Source: Flavobacterium akiainvivens (lineage in GTDB: Bacteria; Bacteroidota; Bacteroidia; Flavobacteriales; Flavobacteriaceae). From it: a stretch of DNA of 64,000 nucleotides. The stretch lies in NCBI RefSeq assembly GCF_001278115.1, contig NZ_LIYD01000005.1, positions 2,116,653 to 2,180,652 of the forward strand, given 5' to 3'. Of the stretch, positions 49,434 to 59,355 are shown in pieces (position 1 is the first letter of the stretch; the number at the start of each line of letters is the position of its first letter). The translations under genes and the position numbers were made by a program. Below the pieces are notes generated by a model. That model saw only the letters and a list, made by a program, of their open reading frames with translations, had not been told where the DNA came from and made no database searches.

Positions 49434-50064
49434 CAAGCACCACCATCCTCGTATAAAACTCCAATCCCTTAAACCCGAACTCCCGCTTAATCCATTCAAA
49501 CGCCTGCGCGTGATACAGGAACACATGAGTAGGGTCATTCTTATACTGCCAGGCCTTAAACTCCCGTTCTTCGGGCTTAAAGCGATCGGTCATCAGGTAG
49601 AGCTTGCCGCCCGGCTTCAGCAGCCGGTACAGCTGTACAAATTCACGGTAGGGCTCCTTAAAATGCTCGGCGGTTTCGCTACAGGCAATATAATCGTAGG
49701 TACGGGTAAGCAGCTCCGGTGTGTTGTGAAAGAAAAGGTCATACTGCACAATGTCGTATTTATTATCATTCAGCAGCTTAAAAATAGGCGAACCCGTGCC
49801 ACTGCCAAAGTCAAGCCCCGTGTGGTGGGCCTCAAAATCGGCCAAAATACCGTTTGTAATGGGGCTTGTAAAATTTTGGTACCTGATGTCTTCCGGGTCG
49901 TTATTGTGCTTGCGGTAGTGTGCTTCCTCGGCCTCTGTAGTAATATAATGGGCGGGGTTCATAAAAACAGACAGGCAATTGCTGCACTGCAAAAATTGCC
50001 TGTCTTTTACGGTAAAATAATCAGATGATGCCCCGCTGCACAACGGGCAATTGGGGTTAACCAT
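49420..50064 (-). CDS. Class I SAM-dependent methyltransferase
   Basis: A 214-residue protein. The N-terminal Cys4 zinc-ribbon-like segment (NCPLCSG...LQCSNC) is followed by a Rossmann methyltransferase (LDFGSGTGSPIFKLL motif I, about 85; YDYIACSETAEHFKEP; LLKPGGKLYLMTD). It resembles methyltransferases of the cluster acting on peptides or small molecules. The substrate is unknown. The start is ATG at 50064, just past the SDR stop at 50070. The C terminus enters a dispersed repeat, so the last residues may be repeat-derived. Confidence 0.88.
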   Translation of the reverse strand: MVNPNCPLCSGASSDYFTVKDRQFLQCSNCLSVFMNPAHYITTEAEEAHYRKHNNDPEDIRYQNFTSPITNGILADFEAHHTGLDFGSGTGSPIFKLLNDNKYDIVQYDLFFHNTPELLTRTYDYIACSETAEHFKEPYREFVQLYRLLKPGGKLYLMTDRFKPEEREFKAWQYKNDPTHVFLYHAQAFEWIKREFGFKGLEFYTRMVVLEKGS

Positions 50065-50069
50065 AGTTA

Positions 50070-50786
50070 TTACGGGTTTGTAGACCAAATACTGCTTTCT
50101 TTAATAAACACCCTGCGGTTCAGCTTCAGCTGGGCCACAATAAGCTCGGCAAAGTCCTCAGCCTGCATTACTTTATCAGGGTTGCCGTCGGTCAGGTTCA
50201 GGTCTTTGGCCATATCGGTAGCAATAGTGCTTGGCGTAAGCGCAGTAACGCGAATGTTGTGCTTGCGCACCTCCTGCATAAGCGATTCGGTAAGCCCCAT
50301 AACGGCAAACTTACTGGCGCTGTAGGCACTGGTTACAGCAGCACCTTTCAATCCCGCGGTAGACGATATATTTATAATATCACCCGCCTGGCGCTCAATC
50401 ATGCCCGGCAGTACGGCGCGCGTGGCATAGTAAGTCCCAAAAAGGTTAACTTTTATAATGTGTTCAAACTCCTCTGGCGTAAGCTCCAGGAACTTGCCAA
50501 ATTTGCCTACACCGGCGTTGTTTATCAGTATATCAATAACGCCAAATTCGGCTATGGCTTTTTCAATCGCTGTGGTAACAGATACTATATCGGCCACATC
50601 AGCCGTAACAGCCAGGGCTTTTACGCCCAGCTTGCGCACTTCCTCAGCAGTAGCTTCAATATCGGCAGCAGTACGTGCGGTTAAAATAAGGTTTACACCT
50701 TCTTCGGCAAGCGCAAGGGCCACGGCCTTACCTATACCTTTACCGGCGCCGGTTATCAGCGCGGTTTTTCCTTCTAATTTTTGCAT
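50070..50786 (-). CDS. Short-chain dehydrogenase/reductase, FabG-like
   Basis: A 238-residue NAD(P)-dependent oxidoreductase: glycine motif TGAGKGIG (about residue 11), NNAG (about 90), catalytic Ser in INISSTAG, YxxxK in YSASK (about 152). It is of classical length with an N-terminal cofactor fold; the substrate is not identifiable. The start is ATG 50786 ([12 protein letters not shown]); an upstream in-frame Met at 50840 adds a basic unrelated segment. It lies just upstream of the methyltransferase gene on the same strand. The 188-bp gap upstream is AT-rich without a clear promoter box. Confidence 0.9.
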   Translation of the reverse strand: MQKLEGKTALITGAGKGIGKAVALALAEEGVNLILTARTAADIEATAEEVRKLGVKALAVTADVADIVSVTTAIEKAIAEFGVIDILINNAGVGKFGKFLELTPEEFEHIIKVNLFGTYYATRAVLPGMIERQAGDIINISSTAGLKGAAVTSAYSASKFAVMGLTESLMQEVRKHNIRVTALTPSTIATDMAKDLNLTDGNPDKVMQAEDFAELIVAQLKLNRRVFIKESSIWSTNP

Positions 50787-50974
50787 TTGTGTTTCTATAT
50801 GGGTTATAACTCTTTTAAACTTTTTTTTAACTGGCTGCAAAATAATCTTTTTGCCTCATATTTCACCTGTTTTATTACTCCGTAGCGCTGCTATGCAGTG
50901 CAAAAAAGCTAAAATCTGAGACAAAAATCTCTATTTTTCGCTTCAATAAAAAAAGTTTAAAAGAATTAAAAAAA

Positions 50975-51259
50975 TCAAATCCGTATTCCCGGCGGCAGCA
51001 TATCCTTATAGCCCGGGTTTTTGCGGAAAAACGCCGCTGCCTTGGGGTGCGTGGGCACTACGCGCTGGCGGTTTTCTTCGGCAAGGGCCATAATTTCCTT
51101 AAACAGGTTGGTAAGGGTGGGCTCCTCCTCTGCCCCTTCCGGGATGTTAACTTTGGTAAGAAACAGTTTGCGCTCCTGTACAGAATATTCTACAGAGAAC
51201 ATTTTACCGTCGGCAACGGTTTCAAACTGGCGGGAGAATTGGTTGTCTTTAATTTCCAT
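50975..51259 (-). CDS. Small GNAT-like protein
   Basis: A 94-residue protein resembling the short Gcn5-related N-acetyltransferase-like family (YjdJ/PF14542 type): FETVADGKMFSVEYSVQERK, then VNIPEGAEEEPTLTNLF and a C-terminal RVVPTHPKAAAFFRKNPGYK. The central acetyl-CoA motif Q/RxxGxG/A is poorly preserved. It lies 2 bp downstream of the pirin gene, so the two are co-translated. Acetyltransferase activity is uncertain. Confidence 0.75.
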   Translation of the reverse strand: MEIKDNQFSRQFETVADGKMFSVEYSVQERKLFLTKVNIPEGAEEEPTLTNLFKEIMALAEENRQRVVPTHPKAAAFFRKNPGYKDMLPPGIRI

Positions 51260-51261
51260 AG

Positions 51262-51984
51262 CTATTTAAATTGCATGGGCACCTCAATAACCAGTATTTT
51301 GGCAGGTGCCTTGGTGGTAATATTAAGTGTGTCGAACTCTACGGCGCCAAACGCATCGCGTTCGTTTACCGTTTGCCCGTTTATGTCAAGCTGCCCCTCA
51401 ATCAAAAACAGGTAGGCCCCGTTTCCTTCAATACGGCAGGTATAGTCAAAGGTTTGGTTGGCATCAAACACCCCTAAATGCAAAAACGCGTCCTGGTGTA
51501 TCCATAGTGCGTTGCCGTCGTTTTTATTTTCGGGCGATACAATGCTTACCATGGTGTTGCGCTGTGCTTCGAGGTCAAAACGCTTCTGGTCATACCTGGG
51601 CTCCACATTTTCCTTTTCAGGGAAAATCCACAGTTGCAGTGTTTTGGCCTGTTGGGTTGGGCTGGCGTTCATTTCGCTGTGTGTAATGCCCGTTCCGGCG
51701 CTCATAACCTGTACTTCGCCAAAGCGCACGGTAGCCTCGCTGCCCATGCTGTCGCGGTGTGTAAGCCCCCCTTCCAGCGGAATGGTAATAATTTCCATGT
51801 TGTCGTGCGGGTGCGTGCCAAAGCCCGTACCGCCGGCAATGGTGTCGTCATTCAGCACGCGAAGCATACCAAACTGCACCATATCAGGATTGTAGTAATT
51901 ACCAAAGGAAAACGAAAAGTTAGCCTGCAGCCAGCCGTGGTTAGCCGTGCCGCGCCCGCTTTTGGGGAAAAGTCTTGTTCTCAT
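51262..51984 (-). CDS. Pirin-family protein
   Basis: A 240-residue bicupin: N-terminal cupin with the metal site THPHDNMEIITIP (two His, one Glu) plus a second His in THSEMNASPT, and a C-terminal cupin (GAYLFLIEGQLDINGQTVNE). Pirins include quercetinase-like enzymes and redox regulators. The start is ATG 51984 (MRTRLFPKSGRG). It is the first gene of a two-gene unit with the GNAT-like gene. Confidence 0.9.
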   Translation of the reverse strand: MRTRLFPKSGRGTANHGWLQANFSFSFGNYYNPDMVQFGMLRVLNDDTIAGGTGFGTHPHDNMEIITIPLEGGLTHRDSMGSEATVRFGEVQVMSAGTGITHSEMNASPTQQAKTLQLWIFPEKENVEPRYDQKRFDLEAQRNTMVSIVSPENKNDGNALWIHQDAFLHLGVFDANQTFDYTCRIEGNGAYLFLIEGQLDINGQTVNERDAFGAVEFDTLNITTKAPAKILVIEVPMQFK

Positions 51985-52102
51985 AAAAATTATACACAAA
52001 ATGCAGTTTTTAGGGATTGGTTCACCTCAAAAACTTTAATTTTATACAAATTTCGGAATAAAATTTGATAATGAGCTTTCGCAGAGCGTTAAAACTCGCG
52101 TA

Positions 52103-52765
52103 ATGGATAAGATACCTGTATACTTTATGCCCGGGCTGGCGGCAAGCCCCGCCATTTTTGAAAACATACACCTGCCGGCAGAACGGTTTGAGTGCCATTA
52201 CCTTGAGTGGCTTATACCCAATGATAACGAACCGGTTTCGGCCTATGCCAAACGGCTTGCAGAGGGTGTAAAGCACCAAAACCCGGTGCTGATAGGCGTA
52301 TCGTTTGGTGGCGTACTGGTACAGGAACTGGCGCCCATTGTGCAGGCACGCAAAACCATTATCATATCGAGCGTGCGCTGCAATACCGAGTTTCCGCGGC
52401 GGATGCGGTTTGCCAAAGCCAGCCACATCTACGCTGTTTTCCCTACGGGGATGATGAGCGATTTTGGGTGGATGCGCCGCATTTTCAGGCGTAACCGCTT
52501 TATAGCCAAAAGGCTGGAGCTGTATGATAAATTTATGTCAGTCCGGGATAAGAAATACCTGGACTGGGCGTTTAAAACAATAATAAACTGGGACAGGTGC
52601 GACCCGGACCCCGCCGTAATACACATTCACGGCGATATGGACGAGGTGTTTCCACCCAAATACCTGCAAAATTTTATACCCGTGGCAGGCGGCACACACA
52701 TTATGGTGCTCAGCAAGTACAAATGGCTTAACGAAAACCTGCCCCGGCTGATTGAAGAACAATAA
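52103..52765 (+). CDS. Alpha/beta-hydrolase-like protein
   Basis: A 220-residue alpha/beta hydrolase: oxyanion segment YFMPGLAASPAIFENI, nucleophile elbow GVSFGG (Ser about residue 77), acid region HIHGDMDEVFPP (Asp about 177), and catalytic His in AGGTHIMVL (about 200). No signal peptide. The substrate is unknown. It is followed 29 bp later by a lytic transglycosylase gene and may be co-transcribed. Confidence 0.88.
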   Translation: MDKIPVYFMPGLAASPAIFENIHLPAERFECHYLEWLIPNDNEPVSAYAKRLAEGVKHQNPVLIGVSFGGVLVQELAPIVQARKTIIISSVRCNTEFPRRMRFAKASHIYAVFPTGMMSDFGWMRRIFRRNRFIAKRLELYDKFMSVRDKKYLDWAFKTIINWDRCDPDPAVIHIHGDMDEVFPPKYLQNFIPVAGGTHIMVLSKYKWLNENLPRLIEEQ

Positions 52766-52794
52766 ATCACTACTATATTAAAAAGGAAAAGACG

Positions 52795-53688
52795 ATGGAA
52801 TGGATTAAAAAATCGGGCGTAATGATAGGCGCCATGCTGGTTGGGGGCGCTGTGGTACACACTACCTATCAGGTTAAGAAAGACGAACCCGCAAAGGCAG
52901 TTACAGGCAACTACTTCCCTGCCGAGATTGATTTTGCCGGCGAAAAAACCCCGCTTAACATTAGCGACGTGCGCGAACGCCTGGACCGCGAACTGCTTAC
53001 CAATGCCAACCTGCACGCTACTACACAAATTATTATAAAGCGCGCCAACAGGGCATTCCCTGTTATGGAGCCCATACTAAAGCAATACGGCATACCAGAC
53101 GATTTTAAATACCTTGCCGTAATAGAAAGCGGGCTGGTAAACGTGGTTTCTCCGGCTAAGGCAGCGGGCGTATGGCAGTTTATGCCCGATACCGGCAAGC
53201 AATACGGCCTTGAAGTAACCGACCTTGTAGACGAGCGCTACCACCTGGCAAAAAGCACCGAAGCCGCCTGTAAATACCTGCTGGCCGCCAAGGCTAAATT
53301 CGGCTCGTGGACGCTGGCTGCGGCATCATACAACGCCGGGGTGGCCGGCATAAACCGCCACCTTAACTTTCAGGGGGTAACCAATTATTATGACCTGGCC
53401 CTGGTGGAGGAAACCTCACGCTATGTGTTCCGCATACTGGCACTTAAAGAAATCATGAAGCACCCGGCCAACTACAACTTTAACATACCTGCCGCCGATT
53501 TGTACAAAACCATTCCTGTAAAAACGGTAGAGGTTAGCGCAAATGTTCCTGACCTGGCCGTGTTTGCCAAAGAGCAGGGCATTAACTACAAAATACTTAA
53601 AATACACAACCCATGGCTGCGCGACCACAACCTGAACGTAGCGGCAGGCAAAAAATATACACTTGAAATACCCACATCGGGGTATTAA
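52795..53688 (+). CDS. Lytic transglycosylase (MltD-like catalytic domain)
   Basis: A 297-residue protein with an N-terminal membrane anchor (SGVMIGAMLVGGAVVHTTY) and an SLT-type lysozyme-like fold: catalytic Glu in KYLAVIESGLVNVVSPAKAA, then GVWQFMPDTGKQYGLEV and the AAASYNAGVAGINRHL motif. The C-terminal part (LAVFAKEQGINYKILKIHNP) contains a short, poorly preserved LysM-like stretch. It cleaves the MurNAc-GlcNAc bond to leave anhydro ends. It lies in the periplasm or envelope. A UUCG-loop terminator follows directly. Confidence 0.92.
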   Translation: MEWIKKSGVMIGAMLVGGAVVHTTYQVKKDEPAKAVTGNYFPAEIDFAGEKTPLNISDVRERLDRELLTNANLHATTQIIIKRANRAFPVMEPILKQYGIPDDFKYLAVIESGLVNVVSPAKAAGVWQFMPDTGKQYGLEVTDLVDERYHLAKSTEAACKYLLAAKAKFGSWTLAAASYNAGVAGINRHLNFQGVTNYYDLALVEETSRYVFRILALKEIMKHPANYNFNIPAADLYKTIPVKTVEVSANVPDLAVFAKEQGINYKILKIHNPWLRDHNLNVAAGKKYTLEIPTSGY

Positions 53689-53714
53689 AAAAAGGAGCTT
53701 CGGCTCCTTTTTTT
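53689..53714 (+). terminator. Terminator with a TTCG tetraloop
   Basis: Stem aaaggagc (53691-53698), loop ttcg, gctccttt (53703-53710), extended by A and T runs. A textbook rho-independent terminator directly after the transglycosylase stop. Confidence 0.93.
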
Positions 53715-53732
53715 TGTTTATGAATTGCGGTT

Positions 53733-53856
53733 TGTCATTTCGACCGAAGCGCAGCGGAGTGGAGAAATCCCGGTTTGTTAATTCCGTATAAAGTTTGGAG
53801 AAGCAGAAAACCAATAATAAGATTCCTCAACTCCGCAAGCTCCGTTCGGAATGACA
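53733..53856. repeat. Imperfect CATTTCGA inverted repeat
   Basis: tgtcatttcgaccgaagcgc at the left and gttcggaatgacactctcat at the right form a degenerate palindrome, with ggagaaatc and gattcctc in the inner part. Related to 15332-15425. It fills the space between two convergent genes. Confidence 0.65.
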
Positions 53857-53873
53857 CTCTCATCCTAAAATTT

Positions 53874-54569
53874 TCACTCAAACTTTTTATAATTGCCAGA
53901 CCAGTATTCCTTAAAAAAACCGGTATAATCCTGCGTATACTTTTCGGGTACTTTATCCATTTGTTCAATTACCGTTTCATTGTTGCCGCTTAGCTTGCTA
54001 ATGGTAACACCCTTTACATAATCGGCTGTTTCGCAGGTTACAATAAAAATACCTGCAATGGCCTTCGCCTCAAAATTATCAATATAAAACAGCTCACTGC
54101 CCCACATGCCGCCGGCACAGCCCATGTGGTGGTCGCTATAAAAGTATTGGGTGCCCGGCAGTTTTTTAGAATCCGGAAATTCATCAAACTTCTTTACTTC
54201 CTTAAATCCCTGCGATTTCGGGTCGAACATAATACACTCATATACGCCTCCCACATTGCTAAGCTGGTTCATCATAACTTCAGGGATGCCGTTTCCGTCA
54301 ACATCTTCAAAATCAAAACCGTTGCCCGCTTTTTGCGGATGCTTATAAATCGTGTCGCCCTTATACAATATGCTTAGAGGCAGTTCATTTTTACCTGTAG
54401 GATAGCCCTGCACTACCGTATACATTTTCCCTGCTATGGCAAGCGAATCAATAAGGTATTCGGGATTTGGCTTTTTAAGTTCAGGCATTTTGGGTTCATC
54501 CAGAACAGTAACATTATCCGACTTCTGGCAGCCAAATAAAAACAACAGCAGTAAGGGAAGGAGTTTCAT
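53874..54569 (-). CDS. Lipoprotein of unknown function
   Basis: A 231-residue lipoprotein (lipobox FLFGC, Cys14) with one calcium-loop-like element DVDGNGIPEVM, a DHHMGCAGGMWGSELFYI segment rich in His/Cys/Gly and a beta-strand-rich profile. It recalls the two other DxDGxG lipoproteins in the window. No known family. Its 3' end abuts a dispersed repeat, and it is separated by 56 bp from the last of the three tandem T9SS genes. Confidence 0.7.
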   Translation of the reverse strand: MKLLPLLLLFLFGCQKSDNVTVLDEPKMPELKKPNPEYLIDSLAIAGKMYTVVQGYPTGKNELPLSILYKGDTIYKHPQKAGNGFDFEDVDGNGIPEVMMNQLSNVGGVYECIMFDPKSQGFKEVKKFDEFPDSKKLPGTQYFYSDHHMGCAGGMWGSELFYIDNFEAKAIAGIFIVTCETADYVKGVTISKLSGNNETVIEQMDKVPEKYTQDYTGFFKEYWSGNYKKFE

Positions 54570-54625
54570 AAGGTGGCTTTTACGCTAAACTCAACTCAGT
54601 GTGAAATTATTGCATAATAACCTTT

Positions 54626-56935
54626 TTACCGTATCATGGCAAAGTGGCCTTTTACTTCGCGCCCGTCTTCAAGGGTTATTACAAACCAGTAATCTGTAGC
54701 GGGTAAATTCTTGCCGCCAAAGGTACCATCCCACCCAATGGAATTACCCCTGAACGAGAAGATAAACTTGCCGTATCGGTCAAAAATATCCACACGCACA
54801 CGCGGGCGGCGCTCCATGTATTTTATGCGCCATGTATCGCGAATTCCATCGCCATTTGGCGTGAAATATTTAGGATAATCCAGCACATAAAAGTTTTTAG
54901 CCAGCACCGGGCCACAGCCGTTTATATCACGTATATAAGCGGTATACTCGCCCAAATCAAGCGGGCTGAATACCGGGCTTTCCTGCCAGGTAACCCCATC
55001 AAGCGAATACTCATAAGTACCAATGCCCTGCGGCACTACCGTTACAGTATTCCTGCCACCCTGAAAATCATTGATCTCAAATGTGGCATTAGTGGCACGC
55101 CCTGATGGCAATACAGTAAAGGTTTTGCTACCCTCACAATTATGAATATTGGTTACGGTAACAGTATATTCTCCCGGCTGGGTAATATCAAGGGTTTGTG
55201 TTGTGGTGGCGGGCTCAGTATCCCAGCTGTAAGAGGTATAGCCCGTACCGGCATTGAGTGTAATGGGCTGGCCATCGCACATATATACCGTTTCATCCTG
55301 CATATTTTCACCAAAAGAATACACCACAAGCTGTACCTCAACAATATCAAGGCAACCGGCCGTATTGGTAAGCTGGGCATAAATGGTTTGCCCCCCGGCT
55401 ACGGTATTGGTATATGGTAAAACCAGTACATCTTTAAAGGCAAGGGCATTTTCCAGGCTTTCAAAAAAATCAACCGTAGTGCCCTGTGGTGCGCCCTGAA
55501 GCAATTCTTGCTGTACAGGATTGAGGTTAAAGCTAAAATAGCCATCGTCAACGCCGTCTGTATCGCAAACTTCAACAGGCGCAAGGGTGGGCGCTGTGTA
55601 GTTAGGTACACCTAACGTAACCTGTGCAATGCCCTGGCAGCCAAATTCGTTTTCTACACGGGCATAAAGCACCTGGTTGGCAACAGTGTTATAATACACA
55701 TCATCCTGCCCCATAGGCAGCTGGTTTACATCATCATTGGCATCGGCCTGGGTTTCATAAAAGGCCAGTGTTGTATAACCCTGCATACTGCCCACAAGGT
55801 CTAACCCAATACGGTTCAGGTAATAATCAGTTAAGCCGTCGGCATCTTCATCACATTGCAAAAAGGTATAAGGCGGTAAGGCAACCGGCGCTGCATATTC
55901 CAGCACTATTTCCCCCTCGCTATTGCATGTGGGCGAAAAAGCCACCTCAACCGTATACGTACCCGGTGTGGTTGCCGTGTAAAGCGCATTGGTTTCGCCG
56001 GTAAGTATAGCGCCGTTTTTGTACCATTGGTAGCCATCAGCACCGGCGCTTGTGGCATCAAGCACATAAGGCTCTCCGGCACACAGCGGGTTTCCGTTAG
56101 CTATAAGGCGGTCAGGCCCCAGGTCGGTAACCATATCAAAACTGCCGCCGCCAATAAATATAGCCGAATCATAACGGTAATTGCCCTCATCGGCAATAAC
56201 CAGTTTTATATGGTAGGTAGTGCCGGGTATAACATCGGCAATTGCTTTCATTACCTTGGTTTGCCCGTTAAAGTTTGTGGGGTGCTCGCTGCCGTTAAAG
56301 GCATCAAAATACTGCGGGTTTTGGGCAGGGCATCCCCCCGGTGGCGGTATTGTGGGGCGTACTGATGTTACCTTTACAGGGATGTTTGTGCCCGGCACAA
56401 CCGCAAGGTTTTGATACCCATCTGCGCTGCCTGCGGGCTTTAGCAAAAACGCAAAGCCATCGCTGTAATTGCAGGGTGCATTATCGTGGTATTCTTCGCT
56501 CGAAAGCATATAGTCAAAGCTGATTTTGTTGCCTACGGGCACAAAATCAAACTCAAGTATGGTAGCATTTATAGAACCAACAATGTTGAGCGCCTGCTCA
56601 AGGTCGGCATCGCCCGGCCAGTCAATATTACCACCATCATCAAGCAAAGAGGTATTAGGCCCCTGGGCCATTACGGCCCTGCCGGTACTGAGTATAATGC
56701 CGTTTTGAAACGGGAAGCTGCTGCCATTGCCCGAAAAATAACCGTAACTGTTTGCACTGGCGTAAGCCGCACCGGTTACCGATACATTGCTTACAACAGC
56801 GCAATCGCTGTTTATAAGTACATCTTCAACCAGCTGCTGTGCAGTATACTGGTCGTTAACCTGTATGTATTGTGCAGTAGCCGAAAAGGTTACAAGAAAA
56901 AATAAAACAAAACAGCGGGCAAATGTTATATTCAT
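54626..56935 (-). CDS. T9SS type B secreted protein with choice-of-anchor-L domain (copy 3)
   Basis: A 769-residue extracellular protein: signal peptide (MNITFARCFVLFFLVTFSATAQ), a choice-of-anchor-L-like domain (residues about 25-245; ILEFDFVPVGNKISFDYMLS, then SSEEY, CNYSDGFAFLLK), Cys-poor Ig-like repeats (PYVLDATSAGADGYQWYKNG, YTATTPGTYTVEV), and a C-terminal type B sorting domain (YFTPNGDGIRDTWRIKYM, FDRYGKFIF, DYWFVITLEDGREVKGHF). The C terminus directs export through the type IX system and attachment to the surface. It is the last of three tandem paralogues. The start is ATG 56935. Confidence 0.93.
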   Translation of the reverse strand: MNITFARCFVLFFLVTFSATAQYIQVNDQYTAQQLVEDVLINSDCAVVSNVSVTGAAYASANSYGYFSGNGSSFPFQNGIILSTGRAVMAQGPNTSLLDDGGNIDWPGDADLEQALNIVGSINATILEFDFVPVGNKISFDYMLSSEEYHDNAPCNYSDGFAFLLKPAGSADGYQNLAVVPGTNIPVKVTSVRPTIPPPGGCPAQNPQYFDAFNGSEHPTNFNGQTKVMKAIADVIPGTTYHIKLVIADEGNYRYDSAIFIGGGSFDMVTDLGPDRLIANGNPLCAGEPYVLDATSAGADGYQWYKNGAILTGETNALYTATTPGTYTVEVAFSPTCNSEGEIVLEYAAPVALPPYTFLQCDEDADGLTDYYLNRIGLDLVGSMQGYTTLAFYETQADANDDVNQLPMGQDDVYYNTVANQVLYARVENEFGCQGIAQVTLGVPNYTAPTLAPVEVCDTDGVDDGYFSFNLNPVQQELLQGAPQGTTVDFFESLENALAFKDVLVLPYTNTVAGGQTIYAQLTNTAGCLDIVEVQLVVYSFGENMQDETVYMCDGQPITLNAGTGYTSYSWDTEPATTTQTLDITQPGEYTVTVTNIHNCEGSKTFTVLPSGRATNATFEINDFQGGRNTVTVVPQGIGTYEYSLDGVTWQESPVFSPLDLGEYTAYIRDINGCGPVLAKNFYVLDYPKYFTPNGDGIRDTWRIKYMERRPRVRVDIFDRYGKFIFSFRGNSIGWDGTFGGKNLPATDYWFVITLEDGREVKGHFAMIR

Positions 56936-56943
56936 GGCGGGCG

Positions 56944-56973
56944 CAAAGATACTTACAATTACGGCTTGCACAA
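56944..56973 (-). promoter_or_regulatory. Promoter of the copy 3 gene
   Basis: Minus strand: -33 TTG (56973-56971), 19 nt, -7 TATCTTTG (56951-56944), an exact TAnnTTTG match, only 9 nt from the start codon. The short leader is unusual but seen in Bacteroidota. Confidence 0.55.
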
Positions 56974-57007
56974 CACACAACGCAACATTAACACATTAAC
57001 AACCTGA

Positions 57008-59296
57008 TTATCTAACCAATGAGAAGTGCCCCTTTACAATACGGCCGTTTTCGAGGGTGACTGTAAACCAATAATCAGTAGCCGGCAGGGGCTTATTTTT
57101 AAAAGTACCGTCCCACCCTGCAGAGTGGCCGTAAAAAGTGGTAATGAGCCTGCCAAAACGGTCATAAACCGTAACAACGCTACCCGGGTGCCGTTGCAGG
57201 AACGGAATGTACCAGGTATCGGCAATGCCATCTGCGTTAGGGCTAAACACCGTGGGATAATCCAGCACTACTATTTCTTCAGCCTGTGTGGGGCCGCAGC
57301 CGTTAGCATCGCGAATGTAAACGGTATATTCTCCGGGCGCCAGGTTATTAAAGGTATTTTCAGGTTGGTAGTATATTCCGTCAAGCGAATATTCATACGT
57401 GCCCACCCCTTCGGTTGTAACCGTAACAGCGTTGTACCCTCCCTGAAAATCGTTTATTTGAATGGCAACCACAAGTGGCGGCCCCGATTCAAAAACCGTA
57501 AACGTTTTGGTTCTGGCGCAACCAAACGGGTTGGTTACCTCAACGGTATACGCACCGGTTTCTTCAACAGTTATGGTTTGAGAATGCTGCACCGGGTTGG
57601 TATCCCAACTGTAGGATGCAAAACCCGCGCCTGCATCAAGAACCGGCATTTCATCAGGGCATAGCGCTATAGATTCATCAGCCAGGCCGGAGCCAAAGCT
57701 TTCAATCACCAGCTGAACGGTGCTAATGCCATAACACCCCTGATTGTTGCTCAGCCTTACATAAAGGGTGCCGCCTCCTGCCACCGGGTTTACATAAACC
57801 GGCGGTAACGGGGTAATACCCAAAAGGGCATCAGCCCCGGTTGTAAAAAACTGCGCTATTGTACCCGGTGGAAAACCCTGTACAATATCTAATGCCGCCT
57901 GTGCCAGGTTAAACGTGGCAAAACCGTTTGCCTGGCCTTCATCCGGGCAACCGGCAACCGGCGCTAAAACGGGGTTAACCGGTGGCGTTATACTTAGTAT
58001 AATGGGTATTACCTGCTGGCATCCGTATATATTTTGTACCCTTACAAATACCTGCTCATTGGGCACTGTGTTGTAATACAGCTGCGGCGTTGGCGGCATG
58101 GGTATGGGGTTAGTATTGTTATTGGCATCCGTAAGCGAATGGTAGTAAAACAACGGCTGCAATCCCGGCGGCAGCACCTGTTGCCCCACCTGCACAATGT
58201 AATATGCCGTGAGCCCGTCGCCGTCTTCATCGCACTGGTAATAGGTAAGCGGGGTTTGGGGTATGGGAGCATTATACTCAACAGTTATTTCGCCGGTATA
58301 GTCGCACCCGTTGGGCATGGTGGCTAAAGATGTATACGTTCCCGGCTGGGTAATGGCGTATGATATGCCCTGCTCACCGGGTATCAGCACATCGTCTTTA
58401 AACCATTTGTATAGTGCTGCACCCGGCTTGCTGTTAACTGTTAAAACATCGCCGGGGCACAGCGGGTCAAAAAATTCATGCAGCTTGTCAATGCCCAGGT
58501 CTATGGTATAATCAGGGCTTACCGCCGCAATTATTATAGACGAATCATAGCCCGCATCAAGCCCGTCTGTAACACCAATTTTTAAATGATACATAGTGCC
58601 CGGGGTAACAGCAGCACCCGCATTTATAATGCCGTTGTTACTATTATAAAACGCTGCCCAGTTAAAACCGTTTTCAGGGCACGTTTCAAAATAGAACAGG
58701 TTTGCATTACAAATAGGCACCATTGTAACAGGTAAAACCGCAAGGTTTTGATAGGGCTGCGAATTATCGGCGGGCTTTATCAAAACGGCAATACCGTCGT
58801 TATAAGAACAATCGCGGTTAATATCTGTAGAATACGAATAAAATTCATGCGATATCATTGTAAACGTAAAGCTTACATAGTCTACAGAAGGTACAAAATC
58901 AAATTCTAAAAACGTAGCATTGTAGGATGTGGTGCCGCCTATTGCATTACTGATATCGGCATCGCCGGGCCACGATGTATTGCCGGTACTTGTAAAATCT
59001 ACTGTCCATATATTTAAGTCAAAAACCGAAGCATATCCTGATGAAAGCACAATACCGTTTTGCAGGGGCAGGGGTTCGGCATTTCCGGGGTCAATACTGT
59101 AGCGGGCATAACTTGTGCCGTTTGGCCCATTATAACCGGTAATAACGGCATTGCTAATCTGCACTTCGCAATCGGTATCCATTATGGTTTCGGCAAGCTG
59201 CTGGGCTGTGTAGCTTTCATCAATAACCAGCTCCTGTGCCCCCGCTTTTACACAGAGGAACATAAAAATACTGAATATAAAGCACTTACGTTTCAC
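57008..59296 (-). CDS. T9SS type B secreted protein with choice-of-anchor-L domain (copy 2)
   Basis: A 762-residue paralogue of its neighbours: signal peptide (MKRKCFIFSIFMFLCVKAGA), N-terminal anchor-L-like region with FLEFDFVPSVDYVSFTFTM and NRDCSYNDGIAVLIKPA, three Ig-like beta repeats and a type B sorting end (VFSPNADGIADTWYIPFL, VYDRFGRLITTFYGHSAGWD, FTVTLENGRIVKGHFSLVR). It differs by an insertion around TCPENGFNWAAFYNSNNG. The start codon is GTG, the only one of the three without ATG. It has no clear promoter of its own. Confidence 0.92.
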   Translation of the reverse strand: MKRKCFIFSIFMFLCVKAGAQELVIDESYTAQQLAETIMDTDCEVQISNAVITGYNGPNGTSYARYSIDPGNAEPLPLQNGIVLSSGYASVFDLNIWTVDFTSTGNTSWPGDADISNAIGGTTSYNATFLEFDFVPSVDYVSFTFTMISHEFYSYSTDINRDCSYNDGIAVLIKPADNSQPYQNLAVLPVTMVPICNANLFYFETCPENGFNWAAFYNSNNGIINAGAAVTPGTMYHLKIGVTDGLDAGYDSSIIIAAVSPDYTIDLGIDKLHEFFDPLCPGDVLTVNSKPGAALYKWFKDDVLIPGEQGISYAITQPGTYTSLATMPNGCDYTGEITVEYNAPIPQTPLTYYQCDEDGDGLTAYYIVQVGQQVLPPGLQPLFYYHSLTDANNNTNPIPMPPTPQLYYNTVPNEQVFVRVQNIYGCQQVIPIILSITPPVNPVLAPVAGCPDEGQANGFATFNLAQAALDIVQGFPPGTIAQFFTTGADALLGITPLPPVYVNPVAGGGTLYVRLSNNQGCYGISTVQLVIESFGSGLADESIALCPDEMPVLDAGAGFASYSWDTNPVQHSQTITVEETGAYTVEVTNPFGCARTKTFTVFESGPPLVVAIQINDFQGGYNAVTVTTEGVGTYEYSLDGIYYQPENTFNNLAPGEYTVYIRDANGCGPTQAEEIVVLDYPTVFSPNADGIADTWYIPFLQRHPGSVVTVYDRFGRLITTFYGHSAGWDGTFKNKPLPATDYWFTVTLENGRIVKGHFSLVR

Positions 59297-59355
59297 ACGA
59301 TAAATATAGCAAATCTGCTAAAACGTTTGAAATATTTACGTGTAAATTTTACACT